Source: Tenacibaculum dicentrarchi
GTDB lineage: Bacteria > Bacteroidota > Bacteroidia > Flavobacteriales > Flavobacteriaceae
Assembly (NCBI RefSeq): GCF_900239345.1
Contig: NZ_OESZ01000004.1
Location: 1 to 62,372 of the forward strand
DNA: 62,372 nucleotides
Direction: 5' to 3'
A program made the position numbers and the translations under genes. Shown piece by piece: positions 1 to 9,253 of this stretch; the first letter of the stretch is position 1, and the number at the start of each line of letters is the position of its first letter. Below the pieces are notes generated by a model. The model searched no databases and had not been told where the DNA came from. It was given only the letters and a program-made list of their open reading frames with translations.

Positions 1-14
1 TATACTGAAACGAT

Positions 15-124
15 TTAAGGTGATTATCGCAATGGGGCTCACCTCTTTCCATCCCGAACAGAGAAGTTAAGCCCATTTGCGCCGATGGTACTGCCAATGG
101 TGGGAGAGTAGGTCGTTGCCTTTC
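15..124 (+). rRNA. rrf: 5S ribosomal RNA
   Basis: This is the RNA component of the large ribosomal subunit. The conserved 5S core is visible: the block GGGGCTCACCTC, then CCCGAACAGAGAAGTTAAGC, then GCCGATGGTACTGC and GGGAGAGTAGGTCG. The ends pair (TTAAGG with CCTTT) as helix I, which sets the approximate limits. It would be the last gene of a 16S-23S-5S operon whose other genes lie outside the window. The ends are uncertain by a few bases. Confidence 0.95.
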
Positions 125-128
125 TTTG

Positions 129-160
129 AAACCTCAATCTTTATAGATTGAGGTTTTTTT
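129..160 (+). terminator. rRNA operon terminator
   Basis: A 10-bp perfect stem (AACCTCAATC with GATTGAGGTT) and a six-base loop are followed by a run of T. It starts about five bases after the 5S gene, so it most likely ends the rRNA operon. Confidence 0.9.
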
Positions 161-269
161 TGTGCTAATTTTTTTTCTTTAAAAATATCTAAGAATTAGC
201 TTATTTATTCGAAGTTAAAATGAATCAAGTATAATTATTGGAGAACTTCTAAATTAAGTATAAATACTT

Positions 270-310
270 AACCAGACCTTATAGGTTTTTAAAACCAGTG
301 AGGTCTAGTT
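270..310. repeat. imperfect inverted repeat, second hairpin after the rRNA operon
   Basis: The outer arms ACCAGACCT and AGGTCTAGT pair with one mismatch, and an inner AGGTTTT/AAAACC pair extends the structure. No gene lies beside it. It resembles the GACCT...AGGTC hairpins scattered between genes in flavobacteria, which is from memory. It could be a backup terminator or a small decayed interspersed repeat. Confidence 0.45.
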
Positions 311-444
311 GTTGTTGGAAATAGAGCTAAATAGGTTCTTAGATCTAAAAAATAGCTAAAAACAATTTATTTATTGAAAAATAATATCAAAAATCAAAAT
401 AATTTTTAGTTACTTTCTTAATTTTTAGATTGGATTTTTATGTA

Positions 445-1085
445 TCTGATGTCGGATAAAAACCAAAAAGCTTCAAATGAATTCATAAAAGATAGATTTT
501 AAAAATAACCTTAGAGCTCAAATTATTCATCGTTTACCAAATTCAAAATGGTCAAATATCTACAAACTTTTCTTCCAAAAAATATAATGTTCTTAGAACT
601 ACTATTACATATTGGATTAGAAAATATAGTACCTTAGCTCAACAAAATAAAGGTATGACTAAATTAGATGAAATTAAAAAATTAAAGGAACGAATTGAAG
701 AATTGGAGTTGATATGTCAAAAAAGTCGTTGCCCGAAATATTAGCCAAAGAGATAGAAATAAAGAAGAAAAACATTTTAAAAGAAAATGGTTCTATCAGT
801 GTTTTGGGATTACTAAACAAGCCTCCTACAAAAAAGAATTAAAAACACAGCTATTGCTCAATAAATGATAAAACAAGCCGTAGATATATACAATAATTTA
901 AGAACACATTTTAGCTTAAATTTAAGAAAATCAGTGGAGGCACATTTAAATCCTAATATAAGATATAAATCATACCGAAGAAATAATGTAAATTTACACG
1001 AACTAACTACTATTTAAAAACAAATATACTTCAAATTATTTTTACATTATAAACGACTAAAAAAAGGTCAACCTATATCAGTATA
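445..1085 (+). mobile_element. decayed IS3-family element
   Basis: This stretch has no open gene but carries pieces of an IS3-type (IS150-like) orfA/orfB transposase in three frames, read left to right. Its right terminus, GGTCAACCTATATCAGTATA, ends at 1085. The same terminus occurs in reverse complement at 62173-62192, where a second copy begins. The left end near 445 is only a guess from a weak match to the terminal repeat (CTGATGTCGG). The DDE catalytic part has been lost, so the element cannot move itself. Confidence 0.8.
562..1017 (+). pseudogene. IS3-family transposase remnant (orfA and orfB fragments)
   Basis: Three fragments are readable. Positions 562-744 encode an orfA piece with a helix-turn-helix (LRTTITYWIRKYSTLAQQN) and the start of its leucine-zipper-like tail (IKKLKERIEELE). 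Positions 785-868 encode the start of orfB (KWFYQCFGITKQASYKKEL). Positions 871-1017 encode the orfB C-terminus (HLNPNIRYKSYRRNNVN) up to a natural stop. Stops and frame changes separate them. Roughly 200 residues between the second and third piece, which should hold the DDE triad, are missing. The C-terminal piece is clearly related to the partial gene at 62274-62372 but differs at several residues. Confidence 0.85.
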
Positions 1086-1242
1086 GTGCATTTATAAATT
1101 GAACAAGCTTTTTTTGAATTCAAAAGATTAAGGGTTAAAACTTTGATAAAAAAGAGTAAATATGAGTTGGATTTCAGTTACATAATTTTAGGTATGCTCG
1201 CAAGGTTTACACTAAAAAATCTTGACAATATTTATTACAAAT

Positions 1243-1277
1243 AAAAAAATCTCTAAGAATATTTCTTAGAGATTTTT
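1243..1277 (-). terminator. terminator after the small exported protein gene
   Basis: Arms AAAAATCTCTAAGAA and TTCTTAGAGATTTTT pair perfectly and are bordered by A and T runs, so the hairpin could work in both directions. It lies just downstream of the minus-strand pair at 1299-7193. Confidence 0.85.
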
Positions 1278-1298
1278 AATTTAAAGTGTTTTAATTAA

Positions 1299-1481
1299 TT
1301 AAAATCCACCACTACCTGGAGATTCAGGAGCTATAGGGCTTTGTGCTTGAGCTTTTTGAGGGCTTAAAATCATATAAGTTCCAAGCGCTGTTAAAGCAGC
1401 GTATTTTCCATGTTTTCCAATTTTTTGTAAAGCCTCTTTACGGGTAATATTCGTATTTTTTGATATATCTTGTTTTTTCAT
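1299..1481 (-). CDS. small exported protein of unknown function (60 aa)
   Basis: I do not recognise a characterised family. The protein begins with a charged, polar stretch (MKKQDISKNTNITRKEA), then a hydrophobic helix (YAALTALGTYMILSP) ending in QKAQAQS, which looks like a signal peptidase cleavage site. The mature part would be only about 13 residues, rich in Pro, Gly and Ser (PIAPESPGSGGF). Similar short proteins with an ALTALGT-like helix and a Pro/Gly tail occur in other flavobacteria, from memory. It lies 21 bp downstream of the giant M43 protease gene on the same strand and before a shared terminator, so the two are probably co-transcribed. Its role is unknown. Confidence 0.7.
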   Translation of the reverse strand: MKKQDISKNTNITRKEALQKIGKHGKYAALTALGTYMILSPQKAQAQSPIAPESPGSGGF

Positions 1482-1502
1482 GGTGTTTTGTTTTTTAAAT
1501 TT

Positions 1503-4500
1503 TTAGTTTAAAATAATTTTTTTGTTTACTTTCTTTAAATCACTTGTTAGATTAACAATATAAACGCCCGCAGATACTTTAGGTAAGTTTATTATAGTTG
1601 TTCCGTTTGATTTAAAGGTTTTGCTTAAAAGTTGTTTTCCTATTACTGAATATATAACAATCGTATTTTTTTCTGATTGTAATCCTGTAATAGTTAACTG
1701 GTTTGTAGCTGATTGAGAAATTGAAATATCACTTAATATTTGCGCTTCATTACTTACTTTTTTTGAAGTTGTATGTATAAAGAACTGCCCTGAATTAGTC
1801 GTTTTCTTTAATGTTACACTATAATCTTCTTTTGATAAGTTAATGAATTTATTATTTTCTTTATCTTCTAAAAATACACTAGTATTTGCTGGTAAATTAA
1901 AAGATTCGGCAGAAAAAATAATGGTTTGGTTTGTATTAGCTTTAATTCCAACAGGAACAATTGTTGTAGCTAAATCAGCAATTGGTAACGATTGAACAGC
2001 GTAATCAGTGGTATTTTGTTTGTTTACTAATTTTGTAAACACACTAAAATTACTTTTTGATCCTTTAAAGACACTTCCATCAAAACCATTATCAAAACCA
2101 GTGGTTGCACCATTTAAATAATAGATTTTTGCTGTTTTAGCAGTTCCTTTACTTGAAGTTGCTGTAATGTTTATTTGTGTTTTTGTATTTGCTTGTCTTT
2201 GGAATGTTCCGGCAGTATGTGATTGATTATTTTTATCAAAAGTTACATTAGTATTTACATTGGCACTTACAAAAAAACCTTGTGCTGGTGCAATTTGAAA
2301 GTTATTATCAATACCTGCTAATTTTAAATCATAACTATTTGTTGCCTGATTCCATAACCAAACTGTAGCTTCTTTTACAACAGTATTTAAAGGATTTGCA
2401 TTGAAAAATTCTTCTAAATTAATATAAGAAGTATAAGGATTTCCAACTAAATTATAATTGTTAGTTCCTGTTGTTACAGGGCTTTTTACAGTTTGGTAAT
2501 TAACATCACCTGTAAATTTAAAATTGGCTGAAGCCTTTAATTTAACGGAATATCCTTTTCCTGAAACAATATTCCCTGTAGCAGCTGTTGTTTGATAATC
2601 CCAAGCTGTTCCATCATTTTTATAAGGAGCCAAACCAATATTTTTAGATGTTCCTGAAGCAAAATTATTATTCAAAATAATGTTTGCCAAAGTTTCATTA
2701 CTTAAAGGTGAACTTACTAAATACCAGTTATCAGTTTCTAAGTTTCTATTATAAGTAACGTTTGCATTTAATTTACTATTGGTTATTAATGTAGCACCAG
2801 ATTCAATTGTAATTTTATTTACAGTAACTTCTTGTGTTAATGTAGGGAAATTACTTGCATTTGGAGGGATAATAACATCATCAACACTTGTAGGAATGAT
2901 GTTTCCTACCCAGTTATTTGTGTTGCTCCAATCACTACTTGTTGTTCCTGACCATGTAATTTTTGTAGGTAAGGTAGTTGCACCTGCTAAAATTGCTCCT
3001 TTTGGTTTGGTATAAAAAGCATACTCTGTAATAGAATATTGACTACCATCTGCTAGAACAGTAACTTTAAACCAACCATATACGGTAGCGCCTTGGTATA
3101 ATGATTCAAAACCAACATATCCTGTTTTTCCTGCCCATTCAGTATAAGAAGGGGTATATATATTAGGTTTAGATATTCCAAGACTAAAATTATCATTTTC
3201 TGAAATTAATTGATTTTCATTGATAAGTGTAATATTATCAGTACTACCATTTAGGATTATTTTTTTACCGTTATTTTCAATTTTTAAATCATCTCCAGAT
3301 TTCCAAGCACCAAATGATTGATTACTATTATCAGCATCTAAATCATAAAGATTAAAAGGCCCCCAAGGAGTACTAGCATTTAAAGTTCCTGTAATAATTT
3401 GATAAGGATCAGAAAATTTAAATTTAAGAGTATTTACTTTATTATTGATTTCAGTATAACCATTACTAAAAGCAGTACTATTGAAAGTAATATCATAATT
3501 GGCAGTAGCGTCGTTTCCATGATTACTTAAAGTTCCTGTAATTGTTAAACGTACTTCTTTTTCATTTAAATAGATAATTTCAACATTGTAATCATTAGGA
3601 ATTGTAGATGTATAGTCTGCTCCATTTACAAATGTTTTATCTGTAAATTTAGCCACACCTCCAATACGAATTGTTGAAGTGAAATTAATAATTCCTGTGT
3701 TTTCTTCATTTTCAGAAACAGTTTTAGAACTAAATTCTAAATCAGAATTGTTTCCTCTAAATACTAATTGTCCTGCTTCAATATCTCCGTTTGGTTGTGT
3801 AGAAAAAGCGTATTCATACACGGTAAATGTTTTTCCATCGGCAGAAATATTAGCTTTTATCCATCCGTGAACGGTTTCGCCATTATGAACTGCTTCAAAA
3901 CCAATATAACCAGTTTTACCATCCCAATCAGTATAAGTTTCATGTCTCATATCTAATTGACCAGGATATGCCTCAGGAGCTGTAAAATTACTTGCAGTAG
4001 AAATTAATGTATTTTGTGGTAAAAATGTAATATTTCTTGTTCCATTATTGGTAACTAATCTCTTTCCGTAGGTTTCAAATTTTAAATATTCTTTTTGAGT
4101 ATCTTTATCAGTATGTGCCCAAATACCATAAAAATGAGGACCATCTATTTTTGTTAAATTAAAGTTAAACCAATTATTCGCTTTGTTTGCTGATAAATCA
4201 GCATTATCTACAAAAATAATTTCGTAAGGATCTCTGTATTTAAGAGTAATGTTGTTTTCTTTGTTTTGAACTTTGTCAAACCCAGAAGTAAAAGCACTAC
4301 TGTTAAAAGCAATATTATAGTTATTACTATCACTTTTAGCGTGACTAATAGTAGTTCCTATAATTGTTACTTGAGCTTCTTTTGCACTTATATAATTGAT
4401 TTCTACATTAAATTCACTTGGGAAATTAGTCGTAAAGTCAGTTCCTTTTACAAACGTTTTATTGGTTAAATTAGCAACTCCATCAATAGTAATAGTAGTT

Positions 4501-7193
4501 GAAAAATTAAAAGAACCTTCATTATCGGTTGTTTCTCTAGCTTCATTAGAAGTAAGAATTAATTCAGAAGCATCTAAATCAAATAATTTTTGTCCAGCTT
4601 TAATATCTCCTTTAGGTTCAGTAGAAAAAGCATATTCATAAACAGTTAAAGTTTCCCCATCGGTAGAAACACTAGCTTTCATCCATCCGTGAATAATTTC
4701 ACCGTTATGTTCAGCTTCAAATCCAAGATATCCAGTTTTACCATCCCAATCGGTATAAGTATCATAACTCATATCTAATTGACCAGGATATGCGGTAGGA
4801 GCAGTAAAGTTATCTGTTTTAGAAATTACTGTATTTTTAGGTAAAAATGAAATATCTCTTGTTCCTGTATTGGTAACTAATCTTTTTCCGTAGGTTTCTA
4901 ATTTTAATTTACCTGCTTCAAAAAGCCAAGTACCATACTCATGATTACCATTTATTTTGGTTAAATTTAAGTTATCCCAACCACTTCCTGTGGTAGCTGT
5001 AATATCAGCAATGTCATCATAAATAATTTCATAAGGATCTCTAAATACAACATTAAAAATATTTGTTTTATTTACAATGCTGTTAAATCCATTTGTAAAT
5101 GCACTACTATTTAAACTAATATTGTAATTAGAATTATCAGCTATAGCATGGTTTGTAGTTGTTCCTGTAACGGTTACTTCAAGTTCATCTTTACTGATGT
5201 AATTGAAGGCAACTGTAAAATCACTTGGAAAATTAGTTGTAAAATCAGTTCCTTTTACAAATGTTTTATTCGAAAATTCTGCAGTTCCAGAAAGTGTAAT
5301 TTTAGTTGAATAATTAAATGCTCCTGTATTATCCGTTGCTTCTTTAATTTCTTTAGATACAAAAAGTAATTCAGATGCCGAGGTGTCAAATAAAGTTTGT
5401 CCTGCTAAAATATCACCACTAGGCTGGGTAGAAAAAGCGTATTCGTAAACGGTTAAGGTTTCACCATCAGTAGAAACACTAGCTTTCATCCATCCGTGGA
5501 TAGTTTCACCATTATGATCTGCTTCAAATCCGATATATCCAGTTTTTCCATCCCAATCAGTATAAGTATCATAACTCATATCTAATTGACCAGGATAAGC
5601 TTCAGGAGCGGTAAAATTACTTACTGTAGAAATTAATGTATTTTTGGTTAAAAGTGTAATATCTCTTGTTCCTGTATTGGTAACTAACCTTTTTCCGTAA
5701 GTTTCTAATTTTAACTGTCCTGTTTTATATGCCCAAGTACCATAGGCATTAGAACCATTTATTTTGGTTAAATTTAAATTATCCCAAATAGCACCTGTAG
5801 TTGCAGAAATATCTGTAATATCATGATAAATAATTTCATAAGGACTATAAAATTTAAAGTCTAAACCGATAGAAGTACAACTTAAGGTTTGCCCTGGGCT
5901 AAACGCACTAGTGTCAAAAGATAAGTTTACTGTTTCATTATTGGTTTCTAGGTGGTTTGTTGCAATACCTGATATTGTTAGAGTCGCTGTTGTTGTAGAG
6001 GTAATTGCTACTGTAGAAGATAACCCTTGAGGTAAAGCAATACTATATTGATTACCTTGAGTTAAGTTACCACTTGAAGTATTAAAGGTGGTGTTGTCAA
6101 GAGTTACAGTTATTTCTTGGTTGAAGCTACCATCGTTTGTAACTAACTCTTTAACTGTATTATTGTTTAAAGCAATAGTACCACCAGTATTATTGACACC
6201 AGTATCAATTAAGTTTTGATCTTGCCATAATGTTTTACGAGCAGGATGTTGTAAAGCAGCTAACATACGGTCTGTTTGTCCTTTGGTAAACATTCTGTAA
6301 CAACCATCAGCAGCACCATTATATCCCATGTAGTTTTCATAATTGATAAATTCTCCATTACAGTTTTTAGTAGGAGAACAATTAGCACCAACAACATCTT
6401 TATCTTCGGCAGGCGTGTCATCTACTTCATCATTAGTAGCAGTACAACCTCCTTGAAATGTATGTATAAGGTTAAAGAAGTGACCAAATTCATGAGTAAA
6501 TACAGAAGCAAATTCTTTTCCCGTATTTCCGTGTAAATAAGCACCGTTATACACAACTCTTGCAGTATTTGCATTCGACATTGAGCTGTTAGGATACCAA
6601 GCAACACCAGATTGACCACTATCACCATCAGCATATAATTCTGCCTGAATATACACATTCATATATTTATAATTATCCCAAGCATCGGCAGCAATTTGAT
6701 TATCATATCCACCACCATTACCGTAACCATTTTTTTCATCGTAAAAAACAACACCACTAGTACAGTTTCCGTTTGGGTCTAATTTTGCTAATTTGAATTC
6801 GATATCTAAGCTACTTTTTATAGGGTCAAATAACGGGTCAACACCTGCAAAATCATCATTTAAACCTTGGAAATCAAGATTAAGTTTTTCTAAAGCTGTT
6901 TGAATTTTATCAACAGTAATGGTTTTTCCATTTTGATTTTCTCCATACACATGAAAAACTACAGGAATAGTGTAGGTTCTAGCACGTTGAGATTTTTTAT
7001 TTCTCGCTAATTGTTTGGTGGTTTTGTTAAATTCAAGGTATTCCTTTCTTGCTTTAGGATGCTTTTTGAATATTAATTCATTTTGACTACTTGCTTTACA
7101 AGCATGTTTATTGTGTTCCGATTTTTGTGCAAAAATTTTGGACTGTAAAGAAGTAACCAAAATTAGCAACAACAGTGTAATTTTATTTCTCAT
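1503..7193 (-). CDS. secreted M43-family (cytophagalysin/pappalysin-type) metalloprotease with tandem repeats and T9SS sorting domain
   Basis: This is a predicted extracellular zinc protease of 1896 residues. A signal peptide (to about residue 22, ending KIFAQ) is followed by a prodomain. The catalytic domain carries HEFGHFFNLIH (H234, E235, H238, H244) and a Met-turn ENYMGYN about 50 residues later, as in M43 peptidases. The family's usual Gly before the third His is Asn here. Residues about 447-1410 are three full copies and a shortened fourth copy of a roughly 270-residue unit, each opening with a (D)PYEII-like motif and containing TYGKRLVTN and DWDGKTGY (altered in the fourth). From about 1411 comes a region starting TKITWSGTTSSDW, shared with the collagenase at 38588-42946. 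The last 70 or so residues (ending GVYIVNLTSDLKKVNKKIIL) are a type A T9SS C-terminal sorting domain, removed after export to the cell surface or medium. No T9SS gene is in the window. The substrate is unknown. Confidence 0.9.
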   Translation of the reverse strand: MRNKITLLLLILVTSLQSKIFAQKSEHNKHACKASSQNELIFKKHPKARKEYLEFNKTTKQLARNKKSQRARTYTIPVVFHVYGENQNGKTITVDKIQTALEKLNLDFQGLNDDFAGVDPLFDPIKSSLDIEFKLAKLDPNGNCTSGVVFYDEKNGYGNGGGYDNQIAADAWDNYKYMNVYIQAELYADGDSGQSGVAWYPNSSMSNANTARVVYNGAYLHGNTGKEFASVFTHEFGHFFNLIHTFQGGCTATNDEVDDTPAEDKDVVGANCSPTKNCNGEFINYENYMGYNGAADGCYRMFTKGQTDRMLAALQHPARKTLWQDQNLIDTGVNNTGGTIALNNNTVKELVTNDGSFNQEITVTLDNTTFNTSSGNLTQGNQYSIALPQGLSSTVAITSTTTATLTISGIATNHLETNNETVNLSFDTSAFSPGQTLSCTSIGLDFKFYSPYEIIYHDITDISATTGAIWDNLNLTKINGSNAYGTWAYKTGQLKLETYGKRLVTNTGTRDITLLTKNTLISTVSNFTAPEAYPGQLDMSYDTYTDWDGKTGYIGFEADHNGETIHGWMKASVSTDGETLTVYEYAFSTQPSGDILAGQTLFDTSASELLFVSKEIKEATDNTGAFNYSTKITLSGTAEFSNKTFVKGTDFTTNFPSDFTVAFNYISKDELEVTVTGTTTNHAIADNSNYNISLNSSAFTNGFNSIVNKTNIFNVVFRDPYEIIYDDIADITATTGSGWDNLNLTKINGNHEYGTWLFEAGKLKLETYGKRLVTNTGTRDISFLPKNTVISKTDNFTAPTAYPGQLDMSYDTYTDWDGKTGYLGFEAEHNGEIIHGWMKASVSTDGETLTVYEYAFSTEPKGDIKAGQKLFDLDASELILTSNEARETTDNEGSFNFSTTITIDGVANLTNKTFVKGTDFTTNFPSEFNVEINYISAKEAQVTIIGTTISHAKSDSNNYNIAFNSSAFTSGFDKVQNKENNITLKYRDPYEIIFVDNADLSANKANNWFNFNLTKIDGPHFYGIWAHTDKDTQKEYLKFETYGKRLVTNNGTRNITFLPQNTLISTASNFTAPEAYPGQLDMRHETYTDWDGKTGYIGFEAVHNGETVHGWIKANISADGKTFTVYEYAFSTQPNGDIEAGQLVFRGNNSDLEFSSKTVSENEENTGIINFTSTIRIGGVAKFTDKTFVNGADYTSTIPNDYNVEIIYLNEKEVRLTITGTLSNHGNDATANYDITFNSTAFSNGYTEINNKVNTLKFKFSDPYQIITGTLNASTPWGPFNLYDLDADNSNQSFGAWKSGDDLKIENNGKKIILNGSTDNITLINENQLISENDNFSLGISKPNIYTPSYTEWAGKTGYVGFESLYQGATVYGWFKVTVLADGSQYSITEYAFYTKPKGAILAGATTLPTKITWSGTTSSDWSNTNNWVGNIIPTSVDDVIIPPNASNFPTLTQEVTVNKITIESGATLITNSKLNANVTYNRNLETDNWYLVSSPLSNETLANIILNNNFASGTSKNIGLAPYKNDGTAWDYQTTAATGNIVSGKGYSVKLKASANFKFTGDVNYQTVKSPVTTGTNNYNLVGNPYTSYINLEEFFNANPLNTVVKEATVWLWNQATNSYDLKLAGIDNNFQIAPAQGFFVSANVNTNVTFDKNNQSHTAGTFQRQANTKTQINITATSSKGTAKTAKIYYLNGATTGFDNGFDGSVFKGSKSNFSVFTKLVNKQNTTDYAVQSLPIADLATTIVPVGIKANTNQTIIFSAESFNLPANTSVFLEDKENNKFINLSKEDYSVTLKKTTNSGQFFIHTTSKKVSNEAQILSDISISQSATNQLTITGLQSEKNTIVIYSVIGKQLLSKTFKSNGTTIINLPKVSAGVYIVNLTSDLKKVNKKIILN
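2960..5850 (-). repeat. tandem protein-coding repeats inside the M43 protease, period about 810 bp
   Basis: The repeat-opening codons for PYEII or PYQII occur near 5845, 5035, 4228 and 3408, so the period is about 807-820 bp. The first three copies are very similar even at the DNA level, for example in the segments encoding DWDGKTGY and YPGQLDM. The fourth copy is shorter and more diverged. This suggests duplication by recombination within the gene. Confidence 0.85.
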
Positions 7194-7601
7194 TTTGATG
7201 TTTTAGAACTACTTTGAGGTAGTTTAAAGTTAATTAAATGTTAATTTGTGGGTAATATAGTGTTTATTGTTTGATTAGTACTGTTTTAGCTTTATTATTG
7301 ATAATATTGTATATGTTTATGAGTATTTACACCTTTTATTGAGAATGTTTAGGTGTGTTTTGCTTTTGAATATAGAATCTATAATTAAAAATTTTAAACA
7401 GATTTATTTTTTTTATTTTATTGGATTATGATAATAATATGTATTTATTGTTTGATATGATTTTTTTTAGACTATTTTAATTTTAAATATTTACTAAATA
7501 GGTGTTTATGTTATATAATACATAAAAAAACCTCGCCAAATTTGACGAGGTTTTATAAAATATCAAGATAATTTAATTAATATTATTAAGACTTAGTTTT
7601 T
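7194..7601. other. gene-free AT-rich interval between the protease and lpdA
   Basis: I see no coding sequence here on either strand. Apart from the lpdA terminator at 7524-7556 the stretch is low-complexity AT-rich DNA with long T and A runs. It presumably holds the protease promoter, but I cannot find a convincing TAnnTTTG element at a suitable distance on the minus strand. Confidence 0.6.
7524..7556 (-). terminator. terminator after lpdA
   Basis: The stem AAAACCTCG / CGAGGTTTT lies between A and T runs, about 45 bp after the lpdA stop codon. Confidence 0.8.
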
Positions 7602-8990
7602 CTATAAATGAATTACTTCATCATAAGCATCAGCAACAGCTTCCATAACTGCTTCACTCATTGTTGGGTGAGGGTGAATTGTTTTTAAAACTTCATGACC
7701 AGTAGTTTCTAATTTTCTACCTAAAACAGCTTCGGCAATCATATCGGTAACACCTGCACCAATCATATGACATCCTAACCATTCACCGTATTTTGCATCA
7801 AAAATTACTTTTACAAAACCGTCTGTAGTTCCGGCAGCAGTAGCTTTTCCAGAGGCAGAAAAAGGAAATTTACCAACTTTTAAATCGTAACCAGCTTCTT
7901 TTGCTTGTTTTTCTGTCATTCCAACAGATGCAATTTCAGGAGTAGCATACGTACAACCAGGGATATTTCCATAGTCGATAGCTTCGGTATGTAAACCAGC
8001 TAATTTTTCAACTAAAGTAATTCCTTCAGCAGAAGCAACGTGTGCTAAAGCTGGTCCAGGAGTTACATCACCAATAGCGAAATAACCAGGAATATTTGTT
8101 TGATAAAAATCGTTTACTAAAATTTTATCTCTATCGGTAATAATTCCAACATCTTCTAAACCGATGTTTTCGATATTTGTTTTAATTCCAACAGCTGATA
8201 ATAAAATATCTGCTTCTAAAACAACTTCGCCTTTTTTAGTTTTAACGGTAGCTTTTACGCCATCGCCAGAAGTATCAACAGTTTCAACAGATGAACTTGT
8301 CATTACTTTAATACCCGATTTTTTGAAAGAACGTTCCATTTGTTTCGAAACGTCGATATCTTCAACAGGTACAATATTTGGCATAAATTCAACAACAGTA
8401 ACATCTGTTCCCATTGAATTATAAAAATGTGCAAACTCAACACCAATAGCACCAGAACCTACAACAATCATAGATTTTGGTTGACTAGGTAAGCTCATTG
8501 CCTGACGATAACCAATTACTTTTTTACCATCTTGAGGTAAATTTGGTAAAACTCTAGAACGTGCTCCAGTTGCGATAATAATATTATCAGCAGAATATTC
8601 AGTTACAGAACCATCTTTAGCAGTAACATCAACTTTTTTACCAGTTTTAATTTTACCAAAACCGTCAATAATGTCAATTTTGTTCTTTTTCATTAAAAAC
8701 TGAACACCTTTACTCATTCCTTCGGCAACACCACGACTACGTTTAATAACTGCTTCAAAATCTTTATCGATTGCTTCCGCTTTTAAACCATATTGGTCAA
8801 CATGTTTTAAATAATCATAAACCTGAGCAGATTTTAGCAATGCTTTTGTAGGAATACACCCCCAGTTTAAGCAAATTCCACCTAAATTTTCCTTTTCAAT
8901 TACGGCAGTTTTAAATCCTAATTGCGATGCTCTAATAGCAGTTACATAACCTCCAGGACCACTTCCGATTATTAATACGTCGTATTTCAT
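7602..8990 (-). CDS. lpdA: dihydrolipoyl dehydrogenase (E3)
   Basis: This flavoenzyme reoxidises the lipoyl groups of 2-oxoacid dehydrogenase complexes and the glycine cleavage system, passing electrons to NAD+. Seen in the 462-residue protein: an N-terminal FAD Rossmann motif (GSGPGGY), the redox disulfide in GGICLNWGCIPT (C40 and C45), a second Rossmann motif for NAD (VVGSGAIGVEF), and the C-terminal dimerisation domain with the catalytic His in IHPHPTMSEA. The length is normal for the family. It stands alone, with its own terminator and a repeat-bearing gap upstream, not beside E1/E2 genes, so it probably serves several complexes. Confidence 0.97.
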   Translation of the reverse strand: MKYDVLIIGSGPGGYVTAIRASQLGFKTAVIEKENLGGICLNWGCIPTKALLKSAQVYDYLKHVDQYGLKAEAIDKDFEAVIKRSRGVAEGMSKGVQFLMKKNKIDIIDGFGKIKTGKKVDVTAKDGSVTEYSADNIIIATGARSRVLPNLPQDGKKVIGYRQAMSLPSQPKSMIVVGSGAIGVEFAHFYNSMGTDVTVVEFMPNIVPVEDIDVSKQMERSFKKSGIKVMTSSSVETVDTSGDGVKATVKTKKGEVVLEADILLSAVGIKTNIENIGLEDVGIITDRDKILVNDFYQTNIPGYFAIGDVTPGPALAHVASAEGITLVEKLAGLHTEAIDYGNIPGCTYATPEIASVGMTEKQAKEAGYDLKVGKFPFSASGKATAAGTTDGFVKVIFDAKYGEWLGCHMIGAGVTDMIAEAVLGRKLETTGHEVLKTIHPHPTMSEAVMEAVADAYDEVIHL

Positions 8991-9034
8991 GTCGTTAATT
9001 TTTTACTTATTGTTTCTTTATATTATATATTTTT

Positions 9035-9165
9035 GTCACTTCGAGTGATTTTATTTTCAAAATCGTATCGAGAAGTTGGGCGTTCGAGCGGGCTTTCACT
9101 ACTCGCTTTTTTTTGAAGAAAAATCAAAAAAAGAGCTCAGACATACCGTTCAATCCCTAACGCGA
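9035..9165. repeat. interspersed palindromic repeat (REP-like), copy 1
   Basis: The block starts with the small palindrome CACTTCGAGTG, continues with GTTGGGCGTTCGAGCGGGCT and a hairpin (CTCGCTTTTTTTT...CAAAAAAAGAGC), and ends with CAATCCCTAACGC. A related copy is at 16285-16362. Elements with GGGCGT...CGGGCT...CAATCCCTAACGC are common between genes in flavobacterial chromosomes, from memory. The remainder of the 8991-9253 gap is AT-rich with nothing else visible. Confidence 0.7.
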
Positions 9166-9253
9166 ATTTTCGTTTTTTCAACCCTATTTATTTTTTATTT
9201 TTTGAATTTTAGTTCTTTTATCAAAAAATAAATAGGGCAGAAGCTACATTTTA

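Noticed and set aside
2779..6536. Plus-strand open frames inside the M43 protease gene
   Set aside because: They are antisense to a clearly coding, repeat-bearing gene, have no recognisable protein features, and recur at the same repeat positions.
9035..9165. CRISPR array or riboswitch in the lpdA-argS gap
   Set aside because: There is only one copy locally, no regularly spaced repeats, and a related copy occurs in an unrelated gap; it fits an interspersed repeat.
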